Made by a program: the position numbers and the translations under genes. Positions 1 to 9,014 of a stretch of DNA of 64,000 nt are shown piece after piece; position 1 is the first letter of the stretch, and each line of letters begins with the position of its first letter. The notes below the pieces were generated by a model that had not been told where the DNA came from, ran no database searches, and saw nothing but the letters and a program-made list of their open reading frames with translations. Source of the DNA: Methyloversatilis sp. GTDB lineage: Bacteria; Pseudomonadota; Gammaproteobacteria; Burkholderiales; Rhodocyclaceae. The stretch is from assembly GCA_017984755.1 (NCBI GenBank), contig JAGNYW010000003.1:97744-161743 (forward strand), read 5' to 3'.

Positions 1-208
1 AAGTGTATTCCTTGTTGGCTTCGCTGCTTTCCAGCAGCGTGTTGCCGGTCTGACGGGCAAAAGCCTCGAAATCCCGCACCGCGCCGGAGTCGGTCGCAAC
101 GATGCGCAGCACCTGACCACTGGTCATTTCGGACAACGCCTTCTTGGTGCGCAGGATGGGCAGCGGGCAATTCAGGCCGCGCGCGTCCAGTTCCTTGTCG
201 AATTCCAT
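1..208 (-). CDS. tusA: TusA/SirA-family sulfur carrier protein (3' end outside window)
   Basis: The visible 69 codons carry the family hallmark CPLP at residues 14-17, preceded by LDARGLN. The family delivers persulfide sulfur through this cysteine, for tRNA thiolation or other sulfur-transfer and redox roles in the cytoplasm. The ATG at 206-208 has a good GGAG ribosome site 5-8 bases upstream. TusA proteins are usually 75-82 residues, so only a few C-terminal codons are missing. Which TusA-like subfamily it belongs to cannot be decided here. It lies just downstream of the BepA-like protease gene on the same strand, separated by about 110 bases. Confidence 0.85.
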   Translation of the reverse strand, partial: MEFDKELDARGLNCPLPILRTKKALSEMTSGQVLRIVATDSGAVRDFEAFARQTGNTLLESSEANKEYT

Positions 209-320
209 GTCTGCTCCAGATCCTAGGGGTGCGCAAGTTTATACCTGTCGGTACCGGCCTGATCAACGTCAGCCCCGCCGCGCTCCGGCTTGATTTCGGG
301 CCGTCTTCGGGCCACTCCCG

Positions 321-1775
321 CTACAGGCCGTCGCGCCGCAGTTCCATCAGGCGTTCGCGCAGTTCGCGCAGCCGTGCGTCGACCACCGACTGCTGGAAGA
401 AATCTCCGTCGGCCGAACGCTGGGCCAGGTCAAGCTGTTCGATGGCGGCCTGATACTGACCGTTCAGCGCATACGACTCCGCCTGGGCGCGATGCTGCGC
501 CAGCCGCTGATCGAGCGCCGCATGCGCGCGCGCCTGGTACCTGAACAGCTGCGGGTCCTGCGTGAACAGCTTCACCTCATCATTGACCAGCATCAGTGCT
601 TCGTCGGCCCGCTTGTCCGCCAGCAAGGCGTCGAGCAGACCGTACACGAGCGCTCGCGCATGCGGCGTGCGCTCCAGCCCTTCACGGAAACGCTCAGCCG
701 CGGTGCGCACATCGCCCGCTTCGAAGCTGATGCGCCCGGCCAGGTTGTCGAGCATGGCCGAGTCGAGTCGCTCGGCGCGCAGCGCATCGGCTTCGGCCTG
801 CGCGCGCGTGAAATCGCGCACGCGCAGCGCCGCGTGCGCCAGACCGAAACGCGCCGCGATGCGCGCCGGGCCCTGCACGTCACGCAGGCGGTTTTCGAAT
901 TCGCTCATTGCCTCCCGTGCATCGCCGTCATGGGCGCGCAGCTTGGCGCGCACCAGCAGGAAGTCGAGACTGTCGGGCACCTGTCGATAGGGCGTTTCGG
1001 CAATGCGCGCACTGGCGTCGGCAATCCGGTCGGCGGTGAGCGGGTGGGTGCGCAGATAGGTCGGCGAGTTGCTTTCGTAGAAACGCACCGAGCGCTGCAT
1101 GCGCTCGAAGAATGAAGCCATGGCGCGCGTATCGAAGCCGGCGCCGTTGAGCATCTGCAGGCCAATGCGGTCGGCTTCGCGTTCGAAGTCGCGCGTGTAG
1201 GCTAGTTGCGATGCCACCACGGCGGCCTGACCGGTCACCATCGCGGCCTGCGCGACCTGCGAACTGCCACGCGCCGCCAGCACGGCGACGATCAGTGAAG
1301 CGAGCGCAACAATGGTCGACTCGCTGCGCCGGGAAAATTGCCGCGCGATGTGACGCTGCGTGACATGGGAAATTTCGTGTGCGATGACCGATGCGAGTTC
1401 CGATTCGCTCTGCGCGGCGACCATCAATCCGCTGTGCACACCGATGAATCCACCAGGCCACGCAAACGCATTCAGCGTCGGATCACGCAGCGCGAACAGT
1501 TCGAAATCCTGCTGCGACGCAGGCAGCTTCGCAATCAATCGGTCGGCAAGGCTGTTCAGGTAGCCGCTGATCTCCGGATCATCGATGTAATTGCGTTCCC
1601 GCACCCGCGCCTGGCGCCACAGGGACTCACCGATGCGACGTTCGAGCGACGGCGACAGATCCGCCTGGGCAGCATCACCGAGATCGGGCAGGTTCTGCGC
1701 AGGCACGGAGAGCGGCACCAGCAGAAGGACGATGAAAGCCGCCCGCACGCGGCGCATGGAGAAGAACTGGGTCAT
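321..1775 (-). CDS. bepA: M48-family periplasmic metalloprotease with TPR domain (BepA/YfgC-like)
   Basis: A hydrophobic N-terminal signal segment (about residues 8-27) is followed by an M48 peptidase domain. The zinc motif HEISH is at residues 133-137, with the third ligand region READRIG downstream, and the C-terminal half looks TPR-like. Length (484 aa) and domain order match BepA, the outer-membrane quality-control protease that degrades or promotes assembly of LptD and BAM substrates. A longer frame would begin at a TTG at 1799. The ATG at 1775 fits the signal peptide better, although neither start has a strong ribosome site. ATG at 1757 is another possible start. Confidence 0.9.
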   Translation of the reverse strand: MTQFFSMRRVRAAFIVLLLVPLSVPAQNLPDLGDAAQADLSPSLERRIGESLWRQARVRERNYIDDPEISGYLNSLADRLIAKLPASQQDFELFALRDPTLNAFAWPGGFIGVHSGLMVAAQSESELASVIAHEISHVTQRHIARQFSRRSESTIVALASLIVAVLAARGSSQVAQAAMVTGQAAVVASQLAYTRDFEREADRIGLQMLNGAGFDTRAMASFFERMQRSVRFYESNSPTYLRTHPLTADRIADASARIAETPYRQVPDSLDFLLVRAKLRAHDGDAREAMSEFENRLRDVQGPARIAARFGLAHAALRVRDFTRAQAEADALRAERLDSAMLDNLAGRISFEAGDVRTAAERFREGLERTPHARALVYGLLDALLADKRADEALMLVNDEVKLFTQDPQLFRYQARAHAALDQRLAQHRAQAESYALNGQYQAAIEQLDLAQRSADGDFFQQSVVDARLRELRERLMELRRDGL

Positions 1776-2010
1776 GGCAATGCTATGATACCGATGCAAA
1801 TTGAACGGTCGTTCGGACGTCGTACGGGCGACAAGACGTGTCGTCGCGTGCCGAAGCCAGGCATCGCTGAATCACCGGGATGCATGCAGGCGGAACACTT
1901 GCGGCCTTCGCACGAAAAGATGCGGTCATCGTGACAAATGGCACTGGGTGTTTCCGATCCATGCCTCCCAAGCTGGCGTCACTCCACACATATTCAAGCC
2001 TACACATCCG

Positions 2011-2481
2011 ATGTCATCGATTCCGGTTGGTTCGCACGCACTGCTGCTGATTGAAGATGCGCCCGAAGATGTAAAGCTCATCACCACCGCGCTGCGCGGC
2101 ATCGTGGCGAGCGAGCAGATCAAGGTAGCGGCTTCCGGTGAAGAGGCGCTCGACTACCTGTTCGGCCGCGGCAACTACGCCGGCCGTGACACGCGCAATC
2201 AACCGGCGCTGATCATGCTCGACCTGAGCCTGCCGCGCATCAACGGACTGGAGGTTCTGCGACTGGTGCGCGGCGACCCGCAGACGCACGTGCTGCCGGT
2301 GGTTGTCGTATCGGCATCGTCGCAGCAGCGCGACATCCGCATGGCGGCCCAGCTGGGCGCCAACAGCTTCGTGCGCAAATCGCTCGATTTCGTCAGTTTC
2401 TCCGAAACGCTGACGTTGCTGGCGCGCTACTGGCTCGAACTGAACATCCCGCCGCCGCATCCGTCGGCGATGACCCGATAG
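2011..2481 (+). CDS. Stand-alone receiver domain protein (Rcp1-like response regulator)
   Basis: The 156-residue protein is a single REC domain with no output domain. The acidic pair is in LLIEDAPED near the N-terminus, the predicted phospho-acceptor Asp is in IMLDLSLP, and the conserved Lys is in FVRKS. Its length and the inserted loop after the second helix resemble Rcp1-type receivers that partner with multi-sensor or phytochrome-like histidine kinases. No histidine kinase lies nearby, so its partner is unknown. The reading frame is open further upstream, but ATG 2011 is the first codon that gives a normal receiver N-terminus. The gene sits 10 bases before moaC, possibly only by chance. 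Confidence 0.85.
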   Translation: MSSIPVGSHALLLIEDAPEDVKLITTALRGIVASEQIKVAASGEEALDYLFGRGNYAGRDTRNQPALIMLDLSLPRINGLEVLRLVRGDPQTHVLPVVVVSASSQQRDIRMAAQLGANSFVRKSLDFVSFSETLTLLARYWLELNIPPPHPSAMTR

Positions 2482-2491
2482 GCAGCACGCA

Positions 2492-3022
2492 ATGAGCGCA
2501 GACGACACTTCCGGCCGGAATCCGATGCCCGAGGGCCCGCTTGGCACAAGCCCGCTGACCCATTTCGATGCCGAAGGCCAGGCGCACATGGTCGATGTCG
2601 GCGGCAAGGCTCACACGGCGCGCATCGCGCGGGCGGCAGGGTCGATCAGCATGCTGCCGGAGACTTTCGCGCTGGTGCGCAGCGGCACGGCGAAGAAGGG
2701 TGACGTGCTCGGCATCGCCCGCATTGCCGGCATCCAGGCTTCCAAACGCACGTCGGACCTGATTCCGCTGTGCCACCCGATCGCACTGACCAAGGTCAGC
2801 GTCGAATTCACACTCGACGCCGCCTCGTCGCGGGTGCTGTGCGAAGTGACTGCACACACCACCGGCCAGACCGGTGTCGAGATGGAAGCCCTGACCGCCG
2901 TCGGCGTTGCATTGCTCACCATTTACGACATGTGCAAGGCGATCGATCGCGGCATGCAGATCGGCGACATCCGCCTGCTGGAAAAAGCCGGCGGAAAATC
3001 AGGGCACTGGCAGGCCGGTTGA
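2492..3022 (+). CDS. moaC: Cyclic pyranopterin monophosphate synthase MoaC
   Basis: MoaC converts the 3',8-cyclo-GTP product of MoaA into cyclic pyranopterin monophosphate in molybdenum cofactor synthesis. The 176-residue protein contains the hallmark LCHP (93-96), the IYDMCKA segment (D146, K149) that carries catalytic Asp and Lys in the family, and the C-terminal EKAGGKSG. The family is normally about 160 residues. The extra N-terminal 11 residues could be avoided by starting at the ATG at 2525. No other molybdenum cofactor gene is visible in the window, so moaC is detached from its pathway partners here. Confidence 0.95.
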   Translation: MSADDTSGRNPMPEGPLGTSPLTHFDAEGQAHMVDVGGKAHTARIARAAGSISMLPETFALVRSGTAKKGDVLGIARIAGIQASKRTSDLIPLCHPIALTKVSVEFTLDAASSRVLCEVTAHTTGQTGVEMEALTAVGVALLTIYDMCKAIDRGMQIGDIRLLEKAGGKSGHWQAG

Positions 3023-3119
3023 TCCTGCAGGCCGCGCCGGCGAGGCGACGGACAAAACACCCTTTTCGTTCTACCATCCGGCCTTCTCGGGCAGTGCCGC
3101 CCGGCGCTATGAAAAGATC

Positions 3120-4616
3120 ATGGGTCGAGAAACGGAACTCAAGCTGGCACTCGCCACGAACGGCTGGCGCCGATTCCTGCGGCATCCGCTGCTTGCCACG
3201 GCGCTGGCTGCGCCGCACGTGCAGACGCTGCGCAACATCTATTTCGACACCCCGGATTTCGAACTTCGCAGGCGACGGGCCGCGCTTCGCCTGCGTCGCG
3301 CCGGCCGGCACTGGCTGCAGACGGTAAAATGCGCCAGTGTCGCCAGTGGCGGGCTGTCGACGCGACCGGAATGGGAACAGCCCTTCACCGGCCGCTTCGA
3401 TTTTTCGATGATCGAAGACCGCCCGCTGCGCCAACTGCTCGAACGGTTGCGAGATCGCGGCAGCCTGAGCGAAGTGTTCGAGACGCGCTTCGAACGTCGC
3501 GAATGGCGTTTCGCTGCCGACGGCGGCGAAGTGCTGCTGATGGCCGACCGCGGCACGATCGATGCGGCGGGGCGCAGCGAAGCGATTTCCGAACTGGAGA
3601 TCGAGCTGGCCGGAGCCCCGGTCGACGCCCTGTTCGATCTGGCTGGGCCGCTGGTGCAGTCGCTGCCGCTGCGCGCCGAGTCGCGCAGCAAGGCCCAGCG
3701 CGGCTACGACCTGATCGAAGGCAGGGTGCCGGCTGCCGTACGTGCCGGTGGTTCGCCGATCGACCCGGACGCAGGTCCGATCAGTGCCTTTCGTGCGGTG
3801 ACGCTCGACTGCCTGCAGCACTATCAGCTGAATGAAGCGGGCGCCCTGCTGTCCGACGCGCCGGAATTCGTGCACCAGATGCGCGTCGCGCTGCGCCGGC
3901 TGCGCAGCGCATTGCGACTGTTCTCGCCGGCTCTGCCTGATGGCATGGCGAGCGATCTAACCCTGTCCCTGCGCGCGCTCGCCGGTGATCTGGGCGAACT
4001 GCGAGATCGCGACGTGCTGCACTCGGAGCTGCTTGCACCGGTACTGGCCTCGAACCCGGGCAGCGATGTCATCCGGCTGGAACAGGCGCTTCATGCGGCG
4101 CGTCAGGCGGTCCGCGAACGCATGCTCGCGGCGCTGCAGGACGGCCGGCAGGCGCGGCTGATGCTGGCCCTGCTGCACGCCCTGCATCGACTGCCGGACG
4201 ATGGCGAGGATGGCGCGAAGACGCTGCATGCACTGGCCTGCAAGCGGCTGGCCCGGGCGCACGCGCGCATGGTCGCGGCAAGCTGCCACGCATCGCCGGG
4301 CGACGTCGGCGCGCTCCATGCCTTGCGCATCGACGTGAAACGCATGCGCTACGCCATCGAATTCTTCTCGCCCCTGCTCGGCCACGGCAAGACCCGTCGC
4401 GCACTGAACGCGCTCATCGACGCGCAGGAACAACTGGGATTCCTCAACGATCTTAGCCAGGCGGGACCGATGCTGCTCGCCGTGGCTGACGATGCTGCTC
4501 AACTGCTCGCCGCCGTCGGCCAAATGGCGAAATACCACATGCCGCGGTACCGCAAGGTGGTCGGCAACGCACCCAAAGTGCTCCGTCGCCTCTCCCGGAT
4601 GGCGATACCGCGCTGA
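3120..4616 (+). CDS. CYTH-CHAD domain protein (putative inorganic triphosphatase)
   Basis: The 498-residue product has an N-terminal CYTH domain with the diagnostic ExExK (E4-x-E6-x-K8), then repeated Arg/Lys/Glu strands such as RAALRLRR that bind triphosphate. From about residue 220 a helical CHAD domain begins, rich in basic residues (HQMRVALRRLR). Fused CYTH-CHAD proteins resemble E. coli YgiF, a tripolyphosphatase, and CHAD domains bind polyphosphate. I chose ATG 3120 because ETELKL must lie at the very N-terminus; the frame is open much further upstream into moaC. A sixA gene follows about 85 bases downstream on the same strand. Confidence 0.9.
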   Translation: MGRETELKLALATNGWRRFLRHPLLATALAAPHVQTLRNIYFDTPDFELRRRRAALRLRRAGRHWLQTVKCASVASGGLSTRPEWEQPFTGRFDFSMIEDRPLRQLLERLRDRGSLSEVFETRFERREWRFAADGGEVLLMADRGTIDAAGRSEAISELEIELAGAPVDALFDLAGPLVQSLPLRAESRSKAQRGYDLIEGRVPAAVRAGGSPIDPDAGPISAFRAVTLDCLQHYQLNEAGALLSDAPEFVHQMRVALRRLRSALRLFSPALPDGMASDLTLSLRALAGDLGELRDRDVLHSELLAPVLASNPGSDVIRLEQALHAARQAVRERMLAALQDGRQARLMLALLHALHRLPDDGEDGAKTLHALACKRLARAHARMVAASCHASPGDVGALHALRIDVKRMRYAIEFFSPLLGHGKTRRALNALIDAQEQLGFLNDLSQAGPMLLAVADDAAQLLAAVGQMAKYHMPRYRKVVGNAPKVLRRLSRMAIPR

Positions 4617-4700
4617 ACCGGACACTCCACCGTCACCGGCCTGTCACGGCACGTACCCACACTGCCGCCCCTCGGTGACGAAGACACGAAAGAGACGAAA

Positions 4701-5159
4701 ATGGACCTGATCCTGTGGCGCCATGCCGAGGCGCTCGAAACAGTGCCCGATGCCTCGCGCAAGCTGTCGGAACGCGGAGAGCGGCAGGCAAAGCAGATGG
4801 CGCAATGGCTGCTGTCCCGCCTGCCGAAGGATGCACGCATCCTCGTCAGCCCCGCCAGGCGCTGCCAGCAGACCGCGCAGGCATTGGGCCTCGACTTCGA
4901 AACCTCGCGCGCGCTCAATACCGACGCGTCGGTCGCCGACCTGATCGCCGCCACCGAATGGCCTACGGTCAGCGGCACTGTGGTGGTAGTCGGCCACCAA
5001 CCCGCGCTCGGTCGCGTCGCCGCGCTGCTGCTGGCGGGGCAGGAAGCGGAATGGACGATCAAGAAGGGGGCGATCTGGTGGTTCACCAACCGGGTGCGGG
5101 GCGGAGAGACGCAGACCGTGCTGCGCGCAAGCCTCGGCGCCGATCTGGTAGCCGCTTGA
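4701..5159 (+). CDS. sixA: Phosphohistidine phosphatase SixA
   Basis: A small (152 aa) histidine-phosphatase-superfamily protein. The RHA catalytic motif is at residues 7-9 and the second histidine is in VVVVGHQPALG. SixA dephosphorylates phosphohistidine on HPt or PTS-type proteins. The short length without extra domains matches SixA rather than phosphoglycerate mutase. A purine-rich AGAGACG lies just upstream of the ATG. It probably shares a transcript with the CYTH-CHAD gene, an association seen in many proteobacteria. It ends four bases before the convergent ligase gene. Confidence 0.92.
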   Translation: MDLILWRHAEALETVPDASRKLSERGERQAKQMAQWLLSRLPKDARILVSPARRCQQTAQALGLDFETSRALNTDASVADLIAATEWPTVSGTVVVVGHQPALGRVAALLLAGQEAEWTIKKGAIWWFTNRVRGGETQTVLRASLGADLVAA

Positions 5160-5163
5160 TGGA

Positions 5164-6624
5164 TCAGGGCTCCGGAAAGATCACGCCCTGCACCCAGAAG
5201 CGCGGCTGAAAGTTGGCTATTCCTGTCTTCTGCAGACCTTCCAGCTCCCACGCCTCGAGCCGCGACAGTTCGGGCCACAATGAAGACCACAGGGCGAGCA
5301 CCATGAGCAGAGGCAGAAAGCGCATAACCTGCCATGCGCGGGCTTGCCACAGCGGAAGGGGCGCGGTTACCGGAGGGTCTAGCGACATCAACCAGGCGCA
5401 GAGGACCACAAACATCAGCTGGCTGTGCGGAGCAATCAACAAGCCATCCAGTTGCGCTTCGATCAGCGCGCCGGTGAAGCACATCCAGAGCACAAGACGA
5501 GTCGAATCCATTTCGATCCGACCGCGCATGAACTGACGCCACATGAAACGCAGCGTGCCACCGATGACCAGCAGTGCGAACGGCACCCCCCACTCGTAAG
5601 CCAATTGCAGAATAACGTTGTGGGTGGTGCTCGCAGCGCCAGTACCCGTCGCCGAAAACATCATTGGCCCCGCGCCGAACAACGGTCGCTCCACGATACC
5701 AGTCCATGCAACACCCCACAGCAGGTCACGGCGCGTCAGAATCATGCCGCTGCTCAATCGATCGATCGAATTCAACGCTTCCAGACCCGTGGAAACAGTA
5801 GGCCAGTACACGAAAAACAGCTGATGCAACGCAAAACCTGCAGCAACAGCCAGTGCTCCTCTTCTTGCCAGATCACGCCCCGTTGGGCCGCCCAGCGCTA
5901 CGAGCCCGAGCATGACAAAGGCAGCAAGCCACGCAGCACGGGTACCGGAAAAAAAAACCATCGACCACCACGCCGCAGCAAAGATGAAAAGCAGCGCTGG
6001 AAGCAACTTTTCATGAATGAAACCAGCATGCCGGAAAATAGTTGGTCGCAACAACAATAGCGGCCAAGACAACGTAACCCATGCGCCGAACAGACGGGGA
6101 TTGACGAACCCATCGAAAAAGGTGAATGGGTTCGGAAGAATGTCGTTGGTCACCAACAGCACCAGCCACTGCATCGATATCAGTGTGTACCAGACAATCG
6201 ATAGCTGAGCTGCCAGTAGAAGCGCGTCGCTCAGGTTGAATTCGCGGATCAGCCCCCCGCCCCAAACGGCGACGATCACGAGCAGCGCCAGCATCAGGGA
6301 TTCAATCATTACCGGTCGGCCATTTGTGCCGTGCACCAGAAGGACGACAAGCAGCACGACACACAGGTACAGCAAAACCTTGAAAAGCCGGGATGAATTT
6401 CCGGCTGGAAGAAATGGCAAGAAGACGGCTGCCAGGGTGATGCCCGCGAGTTCCACCAGCCTCTGATAGTCGTACCCGGACTGCGGAAACTCCGGCTTGG
6501 ACAGAAGGAGCATCTTGACTGCTGCGAAGACCCCGAGTGGCACAAGCAATGCAAGGCGGACGATCACACATCTGTTGTACCGTCTTGTGATGTCGCCCTT
6601 GATCATGTTTCGGCTTGTGTTCAT
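5164..6624 (-). CDS. O-antigen ligase/PglL-type membrane glycosyltransferase (Wzy_C family)
   Basis: The 486-residue protein has about eleven hydrophobic spans. The WaaL/PglL signature is visible: an Arg-bearing SGTRAAWLA segment and THNVILQLAYEWGVPF with the conserved His in the large periplasmic loop. Such proteins move lipid-linked glycans to lipid A core or to proteins. The gene lies directly downstream of a type IV pilin gene, separated by an intrinsic terminator. The arrangement is typical of pilin O-oligosaccharyltransferases (PglL/PilO/TfpO), so pilin glycosylation is the favoured inference. ATG 6624 was chosen because an earlier in-frame ATG lies inside the terminator hairpin; ATG 6606 is also possible. 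Confidence 0.8.
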   Translation of the reverse strand: MNTSRNMIKGDITRRYNRCVIVRLALLVPLGVFAAVKMLLLSKPEFPQSGYDYQRLVELAGITLAAVFLPFLPAGNSSRLFKVLLYLCVVLLVVLLVHGTNGRPVMIESLMLALLVIVAVWGGGLIREFNLSDALLLAAQLSIVWYTLISMQWLVLLVTNDILPNPFTFFDGFVNPRLFGAWVTLSWPLLLLRPTIFRHAGFIHEKLLPALLFIFAAAWWSMVFFSGTRAAWLAAFVMLGLVALGGPTGRDLARRGALAVAAGFALHQLFFVYWPTVSTGLEALNSIDRLSSGMILTRRDLLWGVAWTGIVERPLFGAGPMMFSATGTGAASTTHNVILQLAYEWGVPFALLVIGGTLRFMWRQFMRGRIEMDSTRLVLWMCFTGALIEAQLDGLLIAPHSQLMFVVLCAWLMSLDPPVTAPLPLWQARAWQVMRFLPLLMVLALWSSLWPELSRLEAWELEGLQKTGIANFQPRFWVQGVIFPEP

Positions 6625-6641
6625 TGAGTTTCGAGTGAACG

Positions 6642-6672
6642 CAAAAAAGGGGCTCCTGGAGCCCCTTTTCAT
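6642..6672 (-). terminator. Intrinsic terminator after the pilin gene
   Basis: Reading the minus strand, AAAAGGGGCTCC - AGGAGCCCCTTTT forms a perfect GC-rich hairpin that ends in a T run. It starts about 15 bases after the pilin stop. It should end most pilin transcripts and limit expression of the ligase gene behind it. Confidence 0.9.
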
Positions 6673-6686
6673 CTACGACCGACGTA

Positions 6687-7151
6687 TTACGGGCTGGCCG
6701 GTGCTGCAGCGGCCGGGTAGGCCTTGATGATGGCCTGCTGAGCTGCCGTGTTGGTCAGCGTGTTGGCGCTCGACCAGGTGATGTTGGCCGCACCGGATGT
6801 AACGGCCGGCGTCAAGGTGAAGGTCAGACCATCCACACCCGTACCGATACCGGTCGCGAAGGTGACGACGATCACGCCATCGGTGGTCGTGGCGCTCGCT
6901 ACTTCCTTGGTGGCGACAGTCGTCGGGATGTTGTTGCTGCCACCATCACACGTCGTCAGCACGCCACCAGCTTCTTGGGCGCAGATACCGACCGCGGTCT
7001 TGGCCGACGCAATCGACGTCAGCGCGGCGGCAACCTTCGCACGCACTGTGTAGTCCTGATATTGCGGAATTGCGATCGCGGCAAGAATGCCGATGATGGC
7101 GACCACGATCATCAATTCGATCAGCGTAAAGCCTTGTTGAACCTTTTTCAT
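6687..7151 (-). CDS. pilA: Type IVa major-type pilin
   Basis: The 154-residue prepilin begins [21 protein letters not shown]. The short basic leader is cut after G7, mature residue 1 is Phe (N-methylated in the family), Glu5 is present, and IPQYQDY ends the hydrophobic helix. Two cysteines (ICAQ and TTCDG) are close together and unlike the usual C-terminal disulfide loop. The tail AAAAPASP is Ala/Pro-rich with a penultimate serine, a plausible O-glycosylation site for the neighbouring ligase. An AGGAGAG ribosome site precedes the ATG, and a sigma-54 promoter lies about 55 bases upstream. Confidence 0.93.
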   Translation of the reverse strand: MKKVQQGFTLIELMIVVAIIGILAAIAIPQYQDYTVRAKVAAALTSIASAKTAVGICAQEAGGVLTTCDGGSNNIPTTVATKEVASATTTDGVIVVTFATGIGTGVDGLTFTLTPAVTSGAANITWSSANTLTNTAAQQAIIKAYPAAAAPASP

Positions 7152-7206
7152 TGCACTCTCCTGGGGTTTGAACATGACGGGCGCTGTTGCGCTCAGGTTC
7201 TTATCG

Positions 7207-7223
7207 AGCAAGGCCGGTGCCAG
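7207..7223 (-). promoter_or_regulatory. Sigma-54 promoter of the pilin gene
   Basis: On the minus strand the sequence CTGGCACCGGCCTTGCT matches the -24/-12 consensus YTGGCACGrNNNTTGCW at all but one position. It has the required 10-base gap between GG and GC. Transcription would start around 7197, giving a leader of about 45 bases with an AGGAG site. RpoN/PilR control of pilA is established in other type IV pilus bacteria. No pilR-pilS pair is in the window. Confidence 0.88.
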
Positions 7224-7346
7224 CTTTAGCACTTTTTTACAAACCCTTGAAGATCAATCGCTTGTGCATGCACGCGTGCTGACACAGTTCGAAACACATG
7301 CCTGCGTAATGACGCTCGCGGGCAGCATGTGACGAAAATCGTCAGT

Positions 7347-8978
7347 TCAGGGACGGAAACCGGGGATGCCCGAGAAGTCGACGTCGTCGATCTGCTCCGG
7401 GTCGAGGTAGGTTTCGGCGTATTTGAGGTACACCCGCTGCCGTACGAACACATCGAACAGGTCGGGATCGATGTGGCCGTTGAGGCTGAACTTGCCGAGG
7501 ATGGTAAGGGCTTCGGACAGGCGCATCGGTTGCTTGTAGGGGCGGTCCTTTGCGGTCAGCGCTTCGAAGATGTCGGCGATGCCCATCACCCGCGCCTGCA
7601 CGCTCATCTGGTGGCGTGCCAGTCCGCGCGGGTAGCCCTTGCCGTCCATGCGCTCGTGATGGCCGCCGGCGTATTCAGGCACGTTCTTCAGGTGCCGCGG
7701 CCAGGGCAGGGCCTCGAGCATGCGGATGGTCGACACGATGTGATGATTGATGATTTCACGCTCGCCCGCAGTCAGCGTACCGGCGCGTATGGTCAGGTTT
7801 TCGACTTCCTCCGCACTCAGGCATGCGCGCAGCACGCCGCGTGAGTCCGTCCAGTTCCATCGGCGGGCGATGGCGCGGACCCGTTCCATATCGGCATCGC
7901 TCATGCGCTCCGATCCGACGTTGGCGTGGTGCAGAAAGGCGCGGTCCGCATCGAGATCCTGCAATGGGTCCGGATCATCGCCTTCGATCTTGCCCGACGC
8001 CGCCTGCGCTGACGTTTCGCCGGCAGCCAGTCTGCGCTGCAGCACCGTCATCTGGATGTCACGACGGATCAGTTCGAAGCGGGTATCGATCAGTTCGATG
8101 CGATCGAAGATGGTCTGCAATTTGGTGGCCTTGTCGACCACATGCACGGGCGTGGTGACCTTGCCGCAATCGTGCAGCAGACCCGCGATCTTCAGTTCGT
8201 AACGATCGGCATCGCTCATCGTGAAGGCAGCGAGCGGGCCGTGCTGCGTATCGTTCACTGCCTCGGCCAGCATCATCGTCAGCGTCGGCACGCGCTGACA
8301 ATGTCCCCCGGTATAGGGTGACTTTTCGTCGATCGCGTTGTTGATCAGCGTGATGAAGGACTCGAACAGCGCCTCGAGCTGGTTCAGCAACTGACGGTTG
8401 GTCAGTGCGATCGCGGCCTGCGATGCCAGCGACTCGGCCAGCTGGCGATCGGAGTCGGAAAACACACCCACTTCACGGGTAACCGGGTGCACCGCGTTGA
8501 TCAGCTGCAGCACGCCGATGACGGCACCTTCGTGATTCATCATCGGCACGGTGAGGAAACTGGTCGAACGGTAGCCGGTGCGTGCGTCGAAACTGCGCGT
8601 ACCGGAAAAATCGAAGCCTTCGGTACGGTAGGCGTCCGCAATGTTGACGGTCTGCCGTTTCAGCGCACTGTAGGCGGCGACCATCGACACATTGGGCGTG
8701 CCGTCGGCAAGGTGCAACGGCAGGGGCGGGAAGACGATGGGCTGTCCTGTGGTACCGCCCATCGCGATGCCCAGGGAATCGGTACGCAGTATTTCGAAGC
8801 GCAGATGTTCCTGCGCTTCGTCCATGCAGTACAGCGTTCCGCCATCGGCATGCGTGATGGCTTTGGCCGCCAGCAGGATCTTTTCGAGCAGCGCATCGGT
8901 ATTGCGCTCGTTCGACAGCGCGCTGCCTATCTCATTGAGCTGTTCCAGGCGCCGCAGCAGGTCTTCGATCTGTTCCAT
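7347..8978 (-). CDS. GAF-HD-GYP protein (putative cyclic-di-GMP phosphodiesterase)
   Basis: The 543-residue protein has an N-terminal coiled segment, a GAF domain (about 15-205, with GYRSTSFLTVPM and GVLQLIN) and an HD-GYP domain. The catalytic HD is at 269-270 (LLHDCGK), and HHERMDGKGYP ends with GYP at 448-450. An insertion of about 70 residues separates the HD from the second half of the domain. HD-GYP enzymes hydrolyse c-di-GMP, and some act on cGAMP. The GAF could sense a small ligand or cyclic nucleotide. It lies 36 bases after the GAF-ATPase gene and is probably cotranscribed with it; both carry similar GAF modules. Confidence 0.9.
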   Translation of the reverse strand: MEQIEDLLRRLEQLNEIGSALSNERNTDALLEKILLAAKAITHADGGTLYCMDEAQEHLRFEILRTDSLGIAMGGTTGQPIVFPPLPLHLADGTPNVSMVAAYSALKRQTVNIADAYRTEGFDFSGTRSFDARTGYRSTSFLTVPMMNHEGAVIGVLQLINAVHPVTREVGVFSDSDRQLAESLASQAAIALTNRQLLNQLEALFESFITLINNAIDEKSPYTGGHCQRVPTLTMMLAEAVNDTQHGPLAAFTMSDADRYELKIAGLLHDCGKVTTPVHVVDKATKLQTIFDRIELIDTRFELIRRDIQMTVLQRRLAAGETSAQAASGKIEGDDPDPLQDLDADRAFLHHANVGSERMSDADMERVRAIARRWNWTDSRGVLRACLSAEEVENLTIRAGTLTAGEREIINHHIVSTIRMLEALPWPRHLKNVPEYAGGHHERMDGKGYPRGLARHQMSVQARVMGIADIFEALTAKDRPYKQPMRLSEALTILGKFSLNGHIDPDLFDVFVRQRVYLKYAETYLDPEQIDDVDFSGIPGFRP

Positions 8979-9014
8979 CGCGCGTCGTCCGGACCGGTTG
9001 CCAACTGTCGGGAA

